Positions 13,000-25,750 of a stretch of 64,000 nucleotides of DNA are shown here, one piece after another. Source of the DNA: Megalonaias nervosa (lineage: Eukaryota > Mollusca > Bivalvia > Unionida > Unionidae); NCBI GenBank assembly GCA_016617855.1, contig JAECUM010004441.1:87047-151046 (forward strand), written 5' to 3'. The stretch's first letter is position 1. The number at the start of each line of letters is the position of its first letter. Below the pieces are notes generated by a model. It was given only the letters and a program-made list of their open reading frames with translations, made no database searches and was not told the origin of the DNA. Position numbers and translations under genes: made by a program.

Positions 13000-14230
13000 A
13001 ATCCCAGGTCATTAAGTCTACAATTTAGTATGGAGTGCCAAGGAATTATTTAATGCAATTAATGAGGGTCCATCATAACATAAATAGGTTGTCTGGCAAG
13101 TATAATGTGATAATGTCATGTTCAAACAAATGGTGGTTGTAGCTGTTGGGCAAAACAACTGAGAAAAAGTCTAATAGTTCTATTTTCCAAAACAAGTAAA
13201 CAATGAAACTCATTTGAACAGAACAGCCAGTGCATGATGAAAGCACTAATATAGATGAATACTGTCAAGAAAGACATGCCATGAAAAACAGCACAAAAAT
13301 CTGGAGTAGATGCCTCAAAGCTAGCTAAGTGGTGGTGGCCAGTTTCAATTCAAATGAATTGGTTACACCTACTACACGTGTCACAGGGAGCAAGGCTTTT
13401 TAAATGCTGGTGGCCATGATCTTTAAGAGAGAGGAAACATGACAAAATCACTGACCTTATATGTAATAGAGGCAGGATTCGAACCTAGGGTGCTGGTGAC
13501 TTCCATTCAGGATGTGCTACTGACACCCACTGGAAATGGAGAGGAGTCTTCCTTAGGAGAATATAAAGAGCCAGTTACCAAAGAGGAGATAGAATATGAA
13601 GAAGCACAGCAACGCAAGTCACAAACCCCTCAATATCAACGATAAGGGGACATACATAAAAGTAAAAATTGAATATCAAATGTAACAAAGCAATATATAC
13701 AACTTGTACTATGTATGATAAGATACACTTTAAATACAGAAAATTGTTGAGTGATGAGAGACATATGATAACTGTATGATGACCAAAAAAAAATTAAGAA
13801 GGATGATATGCCAAATGATGAAAGTTACTAAGGCATTCACTGGAATCAGTGTACTTTTGCTCTGAAACCTCTAGTTACTAACAGGAAAGAGACGTTGCCT
13901 TGGGCTTGGGACTAGTGTCAGGAAAAGTAATGTAACACTGTTATAGTAATAACAGATAATGTATTACTTCTACTAAAATAAAAGCTGCTGTGTGGAAACC
14001 TTTTGTTATTCTTAACATACCCAAACTTCAAACATTGACCTCTTGACCTACATTTGTAGGTTTCTTCTTTATTCAAGCTGAAAACCATGCCAAACTGTAG
14101 TCCACATAAAAGTATAAAATTAACTGTTATTGTGTGGATGCTACAACCTGAACAACGGAAAATGCCACAGCATGATCTACACCGCCTTATGATGGGCATA
14201 TGAAAAACTGTAAAATTAATCAGTAAATGT
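13000..14230. other. Intronic sequence, no gene seen
   Basis: One Glu-rich open frame (13439-13645, plus) has no recognised domain or splice support. Nothing else identified. Confidence 0.4.
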
Positions 14231-14233
14231 ATA

Positions 14234-14550
14234 CACCTCTCCCTCAATAACTCGCGCACAACTGGGTCCACAAACATAGACCGCACTATACGCGAGGCCA
14301 TGAGTTATGGAGGGACCTCCAAAAATTGAAAACATTCGCTTACACATCCAGGAAACCTAGGGGAGTGGGTTGTTTAATGACTGAATCCTTATTTTACAAT
14401 CATGTTGATAATAATTTTTTATAACATGCTTTTCTAATGAAGTTGTTCATTATTCTGTTTAAATAACTCTTATTTTTAAAATGTCCAACATGTGCAAGAT
14501 TGTTCCAATTGGTTTCAACAACCATCACGTGTACGCGAAAACATTTGTGT
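14234..14550 (-). mobile_element. Right-end half of a Tigger-type MITE (split element)
   Basis: It begins after TA at 14232-14233 with terminal repeat CACCTCTCCCTCAATAACTC. It then follows the right end of the intact relative at 54264-55835 (read reversed), including the GTCCAACAT, GGTTTCAACAACCA and CGCGAAAACATT blocks. It stops at 14550, where a TGTCAGAATA... inverted-repeat insert begins. The missing left half of the same element, in the same orientation, starts near 44993. Confidence 0.8.
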
Positions 14551-14599
14551 CAGAATACAAAAGGAATTGCTTGCTTGTACTTTTTAAGGCAATTTGACT

Positions 14600-15720
14600 A
14601 TAGTAACAATACTACATGGTTAATTCCCAAACATATGTAGTAACATTACTCTATATCCAGGCACTGATTTTGTGATCTCCAAAACCTGATTTAGTAATAG
14701 TACTACAGCTGATATTGTAACAATACTACAAAGCTATCCCCCAAACCCATATAGTAACATTACCCTATGTCCTGGCACTGATTTTGTGATCTCCAAAACC
14801 TGATGTAGTAACAGTACTACAAATGATGCAGTAACAATACTACAAAGCTATCCCCCAAACCCATGCTGTAACATTACTCTATGTCCAGGAACTAATTTTG
14901 TGATCTCCAAAACCTGATGTAGTAGCAATACTACAATTGATGCAGTAACAATACTACATAGCTATCCCCCAAAACCCATATAGTAACATTGCCCTATGCC
15001 CAGGCACTGATTTTGTGATCTCCAAAAGCTGATACAGTAACAATACTACAACTGATGTAGTAACAATACTTCATAGCTCTAATGCAATCCCCCAAACCCA
15101 TGTAGTAACATTACCCTATTTCCCAGCACTGATTCTGTGATCTCCAAAAGCTGATGCAGTAACAATACTACAATTGATGTATTAACAATACTACATAGCT
15201 CTAATGCTATCCTCCAAACCCATGTAGTAACATTACCCTATGTCCAGGCACTGATTTGTGACCTCCAAAACTTGTAGTAACAATATTGCATAGCCATCAC
15301 AGCCAGCCCCCAAAACCCATGTGGTAACATTACCCTATATCCAAGCACTGATTCTGTGATCTCCAAAACCTGATGTGGCAACAATACTACATAGCTATCC
15401 CCAAAACCATGCGGTAATATTACCCTATTTCCAGGCACTGATATTTTGAGCTCCATAATGTGATGTAGTAACATTACTACATAACGAACCCACCAACCCA
15501 TGTACATGTAGTAACATTATCCTATTTCCAGGCACTGACTTTGTTATCTCCAAAACCTCATGTAGTAACAATACTACAACTGATGTAGTAACAATACTGC
15601 ATAGTTCTAATGCTATCCTCCAAACCCATGTAGTAACATTACTCTATTACCATGATAACAGTCTAACATTCATTTTGTCATTTAAAAAATATGATGTAGC
15701 AAGATTATTACAACTATGCC
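14600..15720 (+). repeat. Satellite B, left arm (about nine units)
   Basis: Units of 92-122 bp (most near 114) read GTAGTAACATTACCCTAT, TCCAGGCACTGATTTTGTGA, TCTCCAAAACCTGATG and GTAGTAACAATACTAC, then CATAGCTATCCCCCAAACCC. Each unit contains one to three GTAGTAACAATACTAC-like dyads. Confidence 0.95.
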
Positions 15721-15829
15721 TCACACTGCAAATTCAGTTCTGTCTTTCTTATAGGATATCTCCTTTGTATTTATTATTAAATATCATTACTAATTGCAAA
15801 TCCATTCTTCTTAGAAGTATTACCATTCC

Positions 15830-16140
15830 ATTGGCCTAAGTGAATAGACGATCCGCCTCAGATGCGGGAGGTCACAGGTTCAAATCCTGGCTGAGCCATA
15901 CCAGAGATTTACAAAACTGGTACTAACAGCTACCTTGCTAGGCGCTCAGCATTAAGAGGTTAGACTTAAGACTGGTTGGCATGGTGTCAGGATAATGTGA
16001 CTCAGTGGGGCATTATGCTACATGTCTGTGGCATTATGCCCCACTGCTAGACATCACTACAAACTGCCACACAGACATCATAGTGATATGACTGAAAAAT
16101 TATTAAATCTACATTAAAAATCTGAATCACACACATATAG
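15830..16140 (+). repeat. tRNA-derived SINE, family 2 (copy c)
   Basis: The head has GGCCTAAGTGAATAGACGATC and B-box-like GGTTCAAATCC. The body includes CAGCATTAAGAGGTTAGAC and the tail ends in a short (AC) run. It has inserted into the inner edge of satellite B, since satellite-like sequence resumes at 16136. Confidence 0.87.
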
Positions 16141-16221
16141 TAATATTACTCTACCGATTATCAACTGTGACTACCTTCCCAAGTCAACATTGCTGATCTC
16201 CATGCTCAATATAGTAATGAT

Positions 16222-16380
16222 TGAACCCATCATGTAGCATTGTGTAGAATAGGAAAATTCCATTTGAAGCTTAGAATTTAATGTCATACACAAGGATGTG
16301 CTGAGTGTTTAATGCAAATTTGTAATCCCAAGGATGGAATTTTCTATCCTACACTAACGCACAATGATGGATTCTTTTTC
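16222..16380. repeat. Imperfect inverted repeat (~41-bp arms)
   Basis: The arm near 16222-16262 (CCATCATGTAGCATTGTGT, then AGAATAGGAAAATTCCAT) pairs with its reverse complement near 16335-16378. The loop is about 75 nt. It could be a tiny MITE or a hairpin-forming relic. Confidence 0.7.
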
Positions 16381-17400
16381 TCGAATTTCTGTGCTAAAAC
16401 GGGTAGTCCAGGTCAAAAAGGCATACTGTGAATACTGCTGTAAGTTTCAAGCTGCAAAACAACCACTGAAAATTTCCTTACCATAACATAGAGCATAAAA
16501 AGTTAGATTTACACTGAAATATTTGGTGTAACTTTCAGTGATTTTTAAAAACATTTCAGCTTTCAAAGAACAGTACCAGTAGTTAAAATGCCTATAGTAA
16601 TTGCAAATACATAGTGTCTGAATTGTGTACTGAATATAGCTTATGCGATTATACAGATATCAACAGATCACAAGATGAAGTCCACTTTTATTGATAAGAT
16701 TAATCAAGACAGACAATTAATAACAACACAGTTCTCGATTCAACTTCAATTCAAGAATTGATTTAAACTCCAGAAAAATACTGGGAAGATACATGTCTTA
16801 AACAAAATACCAATTACACCAACAGCTTTTTGAACTCAGAATTGGACTATAGATGCTGTTCATGTAGTTAGGTCAATCAGTGTGAAACATGTTTGTGGGA
16901 CTTAATCCACTGCTCAATTTAATATGTAAATATGTTGCAAATAATGTTTAATTTGATTAATGTGTTAAAAAAATTTCAAATGATAATGCAAAACAAGTGT
17001 TTGATATTTTGTGTTTACTGTGCCCATAGTAAATTGTCAATATATTGAGAAGTCATGATAAAAGGTCAGATGTGAAGCATGAGCAAGCAATCCTGCACTG
17101 GTTTTCTAAAGTGGAAAAAACAACCATACACATATGAATGTGAGAATATTACTATATTGCCTAGCTGAGGTCAGCTCAGGTGATTAGAATGCATGTAATT
17201 CAAAATCAGATTACTTTCTTCATGCTGGGATCAGCCTGGCATAGATAAGCTGAGATCAGCCCAGAATACACTCTAATGCAGGGATCAGCCTAGCATAGAT
17301 TGGAAATCATCATAATCCTGTATGGTGTTTCATTCAGATTCTAGCTCATGTGTAACCCCTATATAGAGAGAGCCAAAGTTTTATTTCAGTAGTGAAGTTA
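16380..17400. other. Intronic/loop sequence, no gene seen
   Basis: Near 17160-17310 a short GGGATCAGCCTGGCATAGAT motif recurs three times. No coding signal. Confidence 0.45.
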
Positions 17401-17404
17401 CTGA

Positions 17405-17456
<52 letters not shown>
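17405..17456. repeat. (TA)n microsatellite
   Basis: Uninterrupted TA dinucleotide tract. Confidence 0.97.
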
Positions 17457-17458
<2 letters not shown>

Positions 17459-18461
17459 TGTGAGTGTGTGCTTAGTGACTTGGTGGTACATCTGATATTT
17501 GTTATCGTGAATAGAGTTGAATTGAGAAATAAATTAGTATACTCATGTAGTCTTATTTTTCTCACATGACATGTATGAAACATTTATTTATACATGTCTA
17601 TATTTGTTTTTAATAAATTAGGTTTATAATGCCGATGAAATGAATTAGTTGTAATGTTGCTATGTTACTACATAGCAGATACAACTTTGTCAGACTTTAT
17701 CTGGTTCACAATTAATTACTAAAATATAGATCTCCAAACTCAGCTGAACAAGATTACTACATAGGCTAGATATGTATATCAGACTGTAAATAAAACTCCT
17801 TGCAGTAATATTATATTTTAATAGGAGGTATAGATATTTCAATTTACAATTTTATAAACAGCTGTTTAAGCCTCTACTATCACCATGTATAACAATATAA
17901 ACTTCTACAATTATAACTTGTAGTCAATTACCATAAATCCTTTTATCCACTTACATGACTGTATGCATGAATGTCAAATGAACAACAGGCAAACAATTCC
18001 TTACTGCCTATTACCTTTATAATGTGTCCATATAAGTCGTCCATTGACTTTCTTACCACAATAATAAAACATGAAAAATCGTATCAGTACATTTTTGATA
18101 CATAGAATAAAACACGTATCTTGTATGAGAACTTTTTAAACATGTCACATGCTTAATTATATTTAAGATAATTCCTGAATACATGTACTAGCATTTAATA
18201 TTTGCTGGTACAAACAATTACTCATGTTAAATGTGATTAGTTATTGACTTTATTTTGAAATCACATCTGGATACAAGAAAGATGTCATTTGTACATCAAG
18301 TGTGTCATACTCAAGACCATGATAAGCCTTCTTTGCATGATCAAAGCACGAAGAGATACCTAAGCATTGTGGCACTCTAAACTGAATAATGAACATTGCT
18401 GTTGACAGTAATGGTTACCATTGTGAGATTCAGTGTTTGTAAAGATGCAAACCACAGCAAG

Positions 18462-18713
18462 TTGTTGTTGTTGTTGTAGGGTTTAATGCCATTTTTCAGC
18501 ACAAGATAAGCATTACATGGCAGCCATTATCAGTGGTGGAGGAAGAACCTGGGAAAACTCCAGAAAGAACCACCGATCCACGAGAAGCTACTGGCAAGCT
18601 TTCTCACATACCCACATTGGCCGAACCCGAGACTCAAACCCACGCAGACAGAGGTGAGATAGCAATGATCCATAACAGTGAGTCCTTTAGACCACTCAGC
18701 CACATTGAGCCCC
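18462..18713 (-). repeat. tRNA-derived SINE, family 1 (copy b)
   Basis: (TTG)n at the left and tRNA-like head at the right. The target duplication AACCACAGCAAG/AACTACAGCAAG lies at 18450-18461 and 18714-18725, with one mismatch. Confidence 0.9.
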
Positions 18714-19100
18714 AACTACAGCAAGTGTCAAAATACTGTCTTGAAAAAATATAAAAAATTCCTATATAGATTATGTCCTGATTTTTTAAATTTTAGCATT
18801 AAAGATTGAAAAGGTTTTTCTAAATATTGCTCATAACTGTGATGTCTTGCAAGAATCAAGCTGACGAAAGTAAATCACACAAATCTTACAAATTTAATTT
18901 GCTTTGTGTCATATGGTTTATAGCCATTTTGCCGAGTTTTGTGTCACATGTCAATGACCACTTATGGGACAAGTCACAAGACTGTTAGCCTTATTTTTGA
19001 TATTTTCTTATTTCAGTTTCCACTTTCTCTTTGTTAAAATATTTTTCATAAAAACTGTACCTATTGTAACATGTCCATGTATATCATTTTGTCATTTGTA

Positions 19101-19256
19101 TTAAGTTTTGCTGGTGTTGTATATTAAGTCATTGTTTTGCACTTTTCCTGTTGGTGCTTCACAAAACGTAAAGATGGTTTCCTGTGAAAAAATGCCCAGA
19201 TAAAATTGTTTGTTGTTATATTCGACTAGAGCTAACTCTCTTGATCTGTCTCCTTC
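19101..19256 (-). other. Candidate terminal exon with good acceptor (unproven)
   Basis: A strong acceptor (TTTTTATTTTCTGTTTCATTGCAG, split here as a T-rich tract plus GCAG ending at 19257) opens a 51-codon frame in phase 0. It starts EGDRSRELALVEYNN and ends NDLIYNTSKT before TAA. In phase 1, which would follow the transmembrane exon, only about 13 codons are open before TAA. Either could be an alternative tail, but transcript data are lacking. Confidence 0.25.
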
Positions 19257-20509
19257 CTGCAATGAAACAGAAAATAAAAATTAATTGGTTTCTATTATGA
19301 AAACCAGCTGCTTACCAACTGTGAAGATAGTATCAAGTATGTGACTTCTGAGAAACATACACTTTATAGCATATAGGACAGGATAAATGGTCCCTTAAAA
19401 CACATTATAATAATACATATGTGGATTCTGTCATATAGAAAAGGTCCAAGTGAACAACTTACACATTTATAGTACATACACATATTCTTAACAGAATATT
19501 TTTCATCGAGATTGAGTAATAGGATATCAACAGGATTATAGGAGTTGGAAACATATGGGTTTCTGCATTATATGGCAACCTAATGGAAAATTTAATTGTG
19601 ATATTTCTAACACTAATCCACCAGTTTTCCAGGAATTACTTAAGAATAATTTCTACAAAAGTTGTGCCATTGTAATCTCTCTACCAATATCCATTATTCA
19701 TAGCATATGTAAGAGATATTTATTTACTTAATTCTCCTCAAATGCTTCCAATGTGAATAAAAATGTGGAAGGAGCATTTCACATTACATGTACAATGAAT
19801 GTTCTACCAAGAATGGACTACTAAAGACCACTCTTGCCACTGTGTGGCTGTCATAATGATCAAATGGAGAGTATCATTCATGTCACTTTACCCAGAATAT
19901 GCTATTATTTGATTTTTAGACTAAAGTAAGGCAAATGAGTAGTAGGAGGTCCACTTTGGTCTCTTATTGTGCTACTATGTCACAATACAGCAAATTCATA
20001 TTTAAAATGCTATGAAAGCATATTTATTTTTATCTATAGGGGCATTATCGATTTTAAGCAAAATTTGCAGCCCAGTTATAGTCAATACAAATTACATACA
20101 TAATTGATAATGCTAATGAAATATACTGTTTAGAATTATGTTTAAAAATGCTAAATGAATATGACTTGGAAAATCTAATATAAAATATTCATTCTCATTT
20201 AAAAGAAAGTAATTCACTAATTTATGTTAACCTGTTTGATTTCAACTGTATTTTTGGAATTACTTTATATAAAGGTTATAAAAAAGCAACAGAAAACCTA
20301 GTTATCATATTAAAAGAAACTATGAAAATATGAAATCAATTGATTCAGATATCATAACACGGAAAATATTCCTTCACATGTTGTCTGACTGCTACTGCAG
20401 ACGTCTGTAGTGTCTTCTTTTCTGTCATCAAAACAAAAGATGCCTTTGGAAACAAAAACATTGTCTTTTATCTCCCACTTATGTTTGGGCTCCATTTTGC
20501 CCTACAGTC

Positions 20510-20709
20510 TCACTTCTCTGAGGATGAAGTTTCAGAAATGACCAGACAACTGTTATCAGTTTGCCAACTACTGGACTCTAGGACATCAAAGCTATCATAC
20601 TTCAGCACTATCAGTATCAGTTTGCTGGAATCCAACTGACTATAATTGCTAGAAAGATAAATGTGTTGCTGTCTATTCTGCAGTTGTTCCTGTGTAACTC
20701 TGCAGGACA
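20510..20709 (-). other. Open frame of uncertain status in the giant intron
   Basis: About 65 codons end at a TGA. The frame is Ser/Gln/Asp-rich, with blocks such as IYLSSNYSQLDSSKL and a C-terminal SETSSSEK. An acceptor-like CACCTAG lies immediately before the frame opens. The phase does not match the transmembrane exon directly, so it would need another exon or belong to something else. Unrecognised. Confidence 0.15.
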
Positions 20710-20837
20710 CCTAGGTGTAGACTCTTCAGACTTTTTTTTAGGAAAAAAAAAATCTTATCACAATTAAGCAAAAATATTTGGGGAAGACAAATAAATTAGA
20801 AATAAATGTATATGTATTTATATGTAAGTGACCCAAC

Positions 20838-20910
20838 TGGGCCAACTGCTTTGGTGTGTCCTTGGGAAAATTATTTCACTCACGTTTCCTTGGCATGATA
20901 TAGCCAATAA
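20838..20910 (+). repeat. Fragment with L2/SINE-tail-like sequence
   Basis: AACTGCTTTGGTGTGTCCTT, then GGGAAAATTATTTCACTCACG, resembles the shared 3' end of L2-class LINEs and SINEs. A similar phrase follows the tRNA-Lys-like head at 23.4 kb. Short and decayed. Confidence 0.35.
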
Positions 20911-21466
20911 GGTGTTAAAAAGTGCTGACAAAACCAACAAAAACAAGAAAATAAATCATCCACTAAAATCTGGCTTCTAGGGGTTGATAATATAATAGCT
21001 ACTGAAGGAGACTTTAAGAACAGTTACTTAAAATCACAAGGAAAGCAAAATTTACCTCTGGTTTTTATCAACTCACAATACCTGCTTTGATATCCTAGAA
21101 AAAAAGGTTCTTTTATGCCATGTCTTATCACTGTGGCCAGCATTTTACTGTCAAAATCACTTATATTTGAATTTATTTTCTGCCTGATAATTCGTGTTCA
21201 CTATGGCTTGCACAGACTACTTTTTATTTTCATTTCATTATAATGAATACACTGCATAGAAAACTGACCATCTTCATTCTACATTCAGAGTGATACTGTA
21301 TTCAAAAGAAAGTGGTCAACTTTTCAGGCAGCAAGGTTCCAACAGTGACTCTGTTCAACACTGACCCATGGGAATTAATTAGTGAAGATAGAAGGATATG
21401 CAGTTGTTTTACTTCAGCTCTTAGTGCAAGTGTTCTAAAGCCCATCTTAATTACAGTCAATCAGTG

Positions 21467-21591
21467 CTATCTCTTATCTGTATCAGTGAACAGATTTGCT
21501 GGTCCTGGCTGTCGGTTCATACAACAATCTCTGTTAATTATCAGAGCACCTGCCTTAGTTACATGGTCTTCAAGTATCAGAGTTTGTAGTT
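21467..21591 (-). other. Candidate alternative 3' exon (unproven)
   Basis: An acceptor-like site (pyrimidine-rich, ending CGACTCAG) opens a frame in phase 1, the phase left by the transmembrane exon. The joining codon would read Glu, followed by LQTLILEDHVTKAGAL and about 24 further residues (including CCMNRQPGPANLF) to a TAG at 21467-21469. This would make a short alternative cytoplasmic tail. No poly(A) signal was identified and the family is unrecognised. It could equally be a chance frame inside the giant intron. Confidence 0.2.
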
Positions 21592-21619
21592 CTGAGTCGG
21601 TGATAGTTTAGAGAAGATG

Positions 21620-23320
21620 GAAATAAAGGTGTAAATATAATCAATAATTTCACATGAATAGCTCCCCTACACCTTGAAAAGAATATAATACTTAACAGAA
21701 TGGAACCTACGGTTTAGTAAAAGCACTCAAGAAAAAAACGAGAAAAAAAGCCTAATATTCAAAACCATATTACTTGAATTTTTTCAACCAAGTACATCAA
21801 GCGTAACCATGTACATCTAGAACTGTGTCTATTCTAAAATGATTATTAGAAGTATTTTTAAGCTGCAAACATTCTGCCCCCACAATTTGTGTACCCACTC
21901 CTCTCTCTCTCACTGACATATACCGAGCCTCCAGCTTATGAAAAAAATTGGTAAAAGTAGTACTCAAAAGCTATGATGCTGTAGCTATTATTTTTTCAAA
22001 AGCCTTGTTAGCTGTATGACCGTTTCTGCAGTCTGCTCTCGGCAATCTCACTAATGTTTCTTATTAATAAATGATTATATTATGTAGTAATTATGATTGG
22101 TTTGGTTTTATAAATCAAAAATCTTTTCCCACAAATAGTGCTGATGTCAGAAACTACTGGAAAAAAATATGGTTTAAGAATAGTGTCTTATCACTTCTGT
22201 ACAGAAATCAATGATCACCTCTCTATCAAAATGTATTTATTGTGTAAAAATTATATGAAACTATATAACAAGAAATTCAATCTGATGCCACTGTATAAAT
22301 ATGTTTGAATATGTGGTTTACATATGTGATGCATATACAGTTTAGAACAGAAATCTTCTAATCTAACAATTTAGGTTCGGTTAATGTATTATGGTTCACT
22401 AGTTAAGGAATTCAATAACTGATGCAGCCCTAGTGTGTATTATGCATGAATGCAAATGTCACTCGAACAGTATCTCAAAAAGGATACACATATGTGGCCA
22501 TACATTTTATTAAAAGTGCACATAGCTTACATTTGCTTATGAATAATACAGAATTCATGGAATGTATGCTGAGTGAAGCATTCTGTGTAATGAATGGAAA
22601 TAAAAAAAAAAATGAAACAAGAAAATCAGTGCCACTGCCACACACCAATAACTTGGTGTTAAAATCTCCATATCTTCTAAGGAAGAATATTTCTTTCATG
22701 CTTTAAACAGCTTTGTACATCTATATCTTAATGTAGTAATCCTTCTGTCCATCAAGTCATTATAAGTCCATAGTTCAACAAAATGAGGCTGTATTTTGGC
22801 CAAAAATTATAAAATTTAACAACTGTGTACATTTTTCTAAAGACAATCAATCTGGTTTTAAGTTAAAACTTTTTAAATTTTTGAAAATCCTCCGAAGTTT
22901 TATCAGAAAAAAAAACAACATATGGAATATGTGTGTACTATGAGGAATCACTAGCCAAGATAATACCCAAATGTTTGTAATGAGTAACCTCTTGTATATT
23001 TGTTTCAGCTATGAATACATACTGGATAGTTTGGGTGCCCGTTTTTATATTAGCATTAATTCAGTCTTAGATGAATTAAATGTAACCAGCCAGGTCCGGG
23101 ACCATTCCTGTATCATTACAAATTAACTGAGCTTAAAATTTAAAAACAGTTATTTTCTTTTAAACAGGAAAAAGAAAATTTTCAATTAAAATCTATTAAA
23201 ATGAAACAGTTAAGATTCCTTCTTCTATTTCATCCTTTTGAATATTCTGCTTAAGCCATGTCCCAGGAAACATCATTACATCAGACTTTTTCACATTTCC
23301 CAGTATTAACTTTTTTTACT
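21620..23320. other. Intronic/loop sequence, no gene seen
   Basis: AT-rich. The open frames at 22446-22706 on either strand are low-complexity and lack domain features. Confidence 0.45.
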
Positions 23321-23329
23321 TTCAACACA

Positions 23330-23476
23330 TTATTGACTATATCATGCTGAAAAAATTGGAACTAAGTGCTTTTCCCTATAGCACACCAAGACAGATGAAC
23401 CAGGCTGGCATAGGCAGGTATCAAACCCACAAAACTTGGATTAAGAGTCCTACACTCTACCAACTAAGCTCACTCA
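23330..23476 (-). repeat. SINE fragment with tRNA-Lys-like head
   Basis: The minus strand from 23476 reads GAGCTTAGTTGGTAGAGTGT, then ACTCTTAATCC (CUU anticodon position) and GTGGGTTTGATACC (B box). This matches tRNA-Lys layout but with broken acceptor pairing. A SINE body fragment with GGTGTGCTATAGGGAAAAGC follows. It is a tRNA-derived relic rather than a working tRNA gene. Confidence 0.6.
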
Positions 23477-23780
23477 GTGTATCAAGTCAATTTTACGTTA
23501 TAAACACCATACATTAAAGTACATACTATGATAATGATTTCAACATGATTCCTGACTGGGTTTAGGTTATATCCATAGTTACAAAGTAGGATACTAATAA
23601 ACCATACATTAAAATGACAACAAAAAACATTGCTAGTAAAGAAAAATATATAGCTGGCCCATGAAAAATAACTATGTGCATCAAATCATATAACCAAATA
23701 ATGGCAGTTGACAGTTGGAATTACTCTGTACTGATCACATAATATATTCCTAAATTATATCAAATAATTAGTATGTATAT

Positions 23781-24712
23781 TGTAACGGGGGGCTTTAAAA
23801 CATTAAAGCCTCCTTAATTGATTTGGTGATCGTTAACTAGGGAATGACCTCCCACGGTGTTATTGTCCAGTGTGGACGGATAGATGGAACGTTAACAGAT
23901 AGCTGAGCAAGGCTATTGAAAGAAATAAACAACTACGAGCCCCCTTTACCAATAAATAAAAATAAATTTAATCAATTAATACATAGCCAAAATTCCACTT
24001 TCCAATCCAACAGATTTACATAGAATTTAGTCACAGTGTTCAATTTACATCATGTTACGAGTGGTGAATTAATGAGTACAATTCCAGCTTGACAGCATCA
24101 CCTGACGTCTGTCTCCTCTTGTCTTGTTTCCCACGTCTAATGCGTGCACCTTGGTCCCCTTTCTGACCCCTGATTATTCTGACCTCTCTTAGATGAGGAT
24201 TTCCCTCTGACTCATCGGTTTTTCTTTTTTTTTTCCCTTCTTCCTTCCTTTCTTATTCCTCCCTTCTCCCTTCCTTCCTTTCTCGGTAGAATATAAACTG
24301 TTTCCTTAATTCTGTTTCTTTCCACACAAACCGTGAGTCCTAGCACTATAGCCTGTCTTCCTTTTTAAGACAGCTATCTGGCCTTTCTACGAGGGAAAAC
24401 ACTATTCTCAAGTTTCCCAAGGAGTTGGACCTTTTGTCTTCTCACAAGGCAAGAGTCGAACTAAAGAAATTTGTCTAAAGTTGCTCCTATAAATTCTAAG
24501 TCTCCCAAAGTGTACACCTTAATTTTTACTGACCAATTGGAAGTAACTGTTCCTAAAATTCTCCCCTAATAATCCTGTCTTTCATCAGATTTCACCAGCC
24601 TAAAATATGCTGCAATTAGCTTTCCTCTGAAGATCAATTATTTGACATAAAGTGCTCTTCTGACTGATACAGTTGGTAATTCTATGTACTCTGTGTCACT
24701 ATACCGTTACGA
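23781..24712 (+). mobile_element. Solo-LTR-like element
   Basis: The ends TGTAACGG and CCGTTACG form short inverted repeats typical of LTRs. Internal blocks (GGTGTTATTGTCC, TAGCTGAGCA, ACGAGCCCC, TTTAATCAATTA) recur in the LTR-type insert at 45981-47831. A pyrimidine-rich stretch lies at 24220-24290. No internal coding region and no clear target duplication. Confidence 0.5.
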
Positions 24713-25494
24713 TGACCTGGTCAATTCTACTGAAGCTTAAATGTAGACCCTTTTATGTTTCAGAGATGAAATAAGTGAAATATCAGTGAACTTTCTCAAG
24801 ACCTTTCTGGCTTGACTATGATAACTTCAAAGCACAATTTATTCAACCTTAAGTTTCAATAAGTCTTCAAAATGTGCCACATTACATATATAATAAAGGA
24901 ATTGTATATATTGTCATAAGATGGGGATCTCAATACGTGTATAATCCAAGCTTAAACCTTGCATTAGGAAATGTCAAATGGTTTTGTGTATCAGTGAAAG
25001 TTGATCTGTGCAAATGTGCCAAGAATTCAAACAGGATAATTTGGGAAAACAGGAATATTATTAATGTTGAAAAAATACAAATTATATCATGTCAGTAATT
25101 TTTATACCACCACTGCGATAGCAGAAAGGGCCATTTTATTTTGCTCATATCCATCAGAACATTTCTCCATCCTTATGTCTGTACATCTGTATGAGCATTC
25201 CAAATCCATTTTAGCACTATGGCACAATACAAATATTCAACTAAGAATCATACAATTATATTCACTTTATCAAGGTTATAAGTAAATAAACTCTTAGACT
25301 GCCTGGACATTACATCATTCTTTCAACTGCTTGTACACCTTTTCTGTGATGAACTTTTGATTGCAAAAATTCTTATCTCTATTAGCAAACCCCTCCTGAC
25401 ATTTCCTAACATTTTCACAAAAGTTACCTACTTATTCTTAAATAAATTTAAACTAAAGGCTAGCAGTAAATTGCCTGAAAAATTCTCAAAAGAG

Positions 25495-25499
<5 letters not shown>

Positions 25500-25530
<31 letters not shown>
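25500..25530. repeat. (TTA)n microsatellite
   Basis: Trinucleotide run. Confidence 0.95.
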
Positions 25531-25531
<1 letters not shown>

Positions 25532-25750
25532 GTGGAGCAAATTGTTTCCCATTGGTAACAACATAGACAATTCTAAGCTATCACGGTAGGTAATGATAAT
25601 CTGTTCCAATGTATTAAGATAATTAAAACTTAAATCTGTGGGATGGAGCAAATGTATTAATTTATCACAGATAGAAGATGAAGAGCATAAAACACTGTTA
25701 CTGTAATTGACCTTACGCAAGATGACAGAACGCTCCACCTATCAAATCAC

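Noticed and set aside
14600..15720. CRISPR-like array
   Set aside because: Units are whole tandem repeats without unique spacers, in a eukaryotic intron.
23406..23476. tRNA-Lys gene
   Set aside because: The arms do not pair as a working tRNA and a SINE body follows, so it is called a SINE relic.
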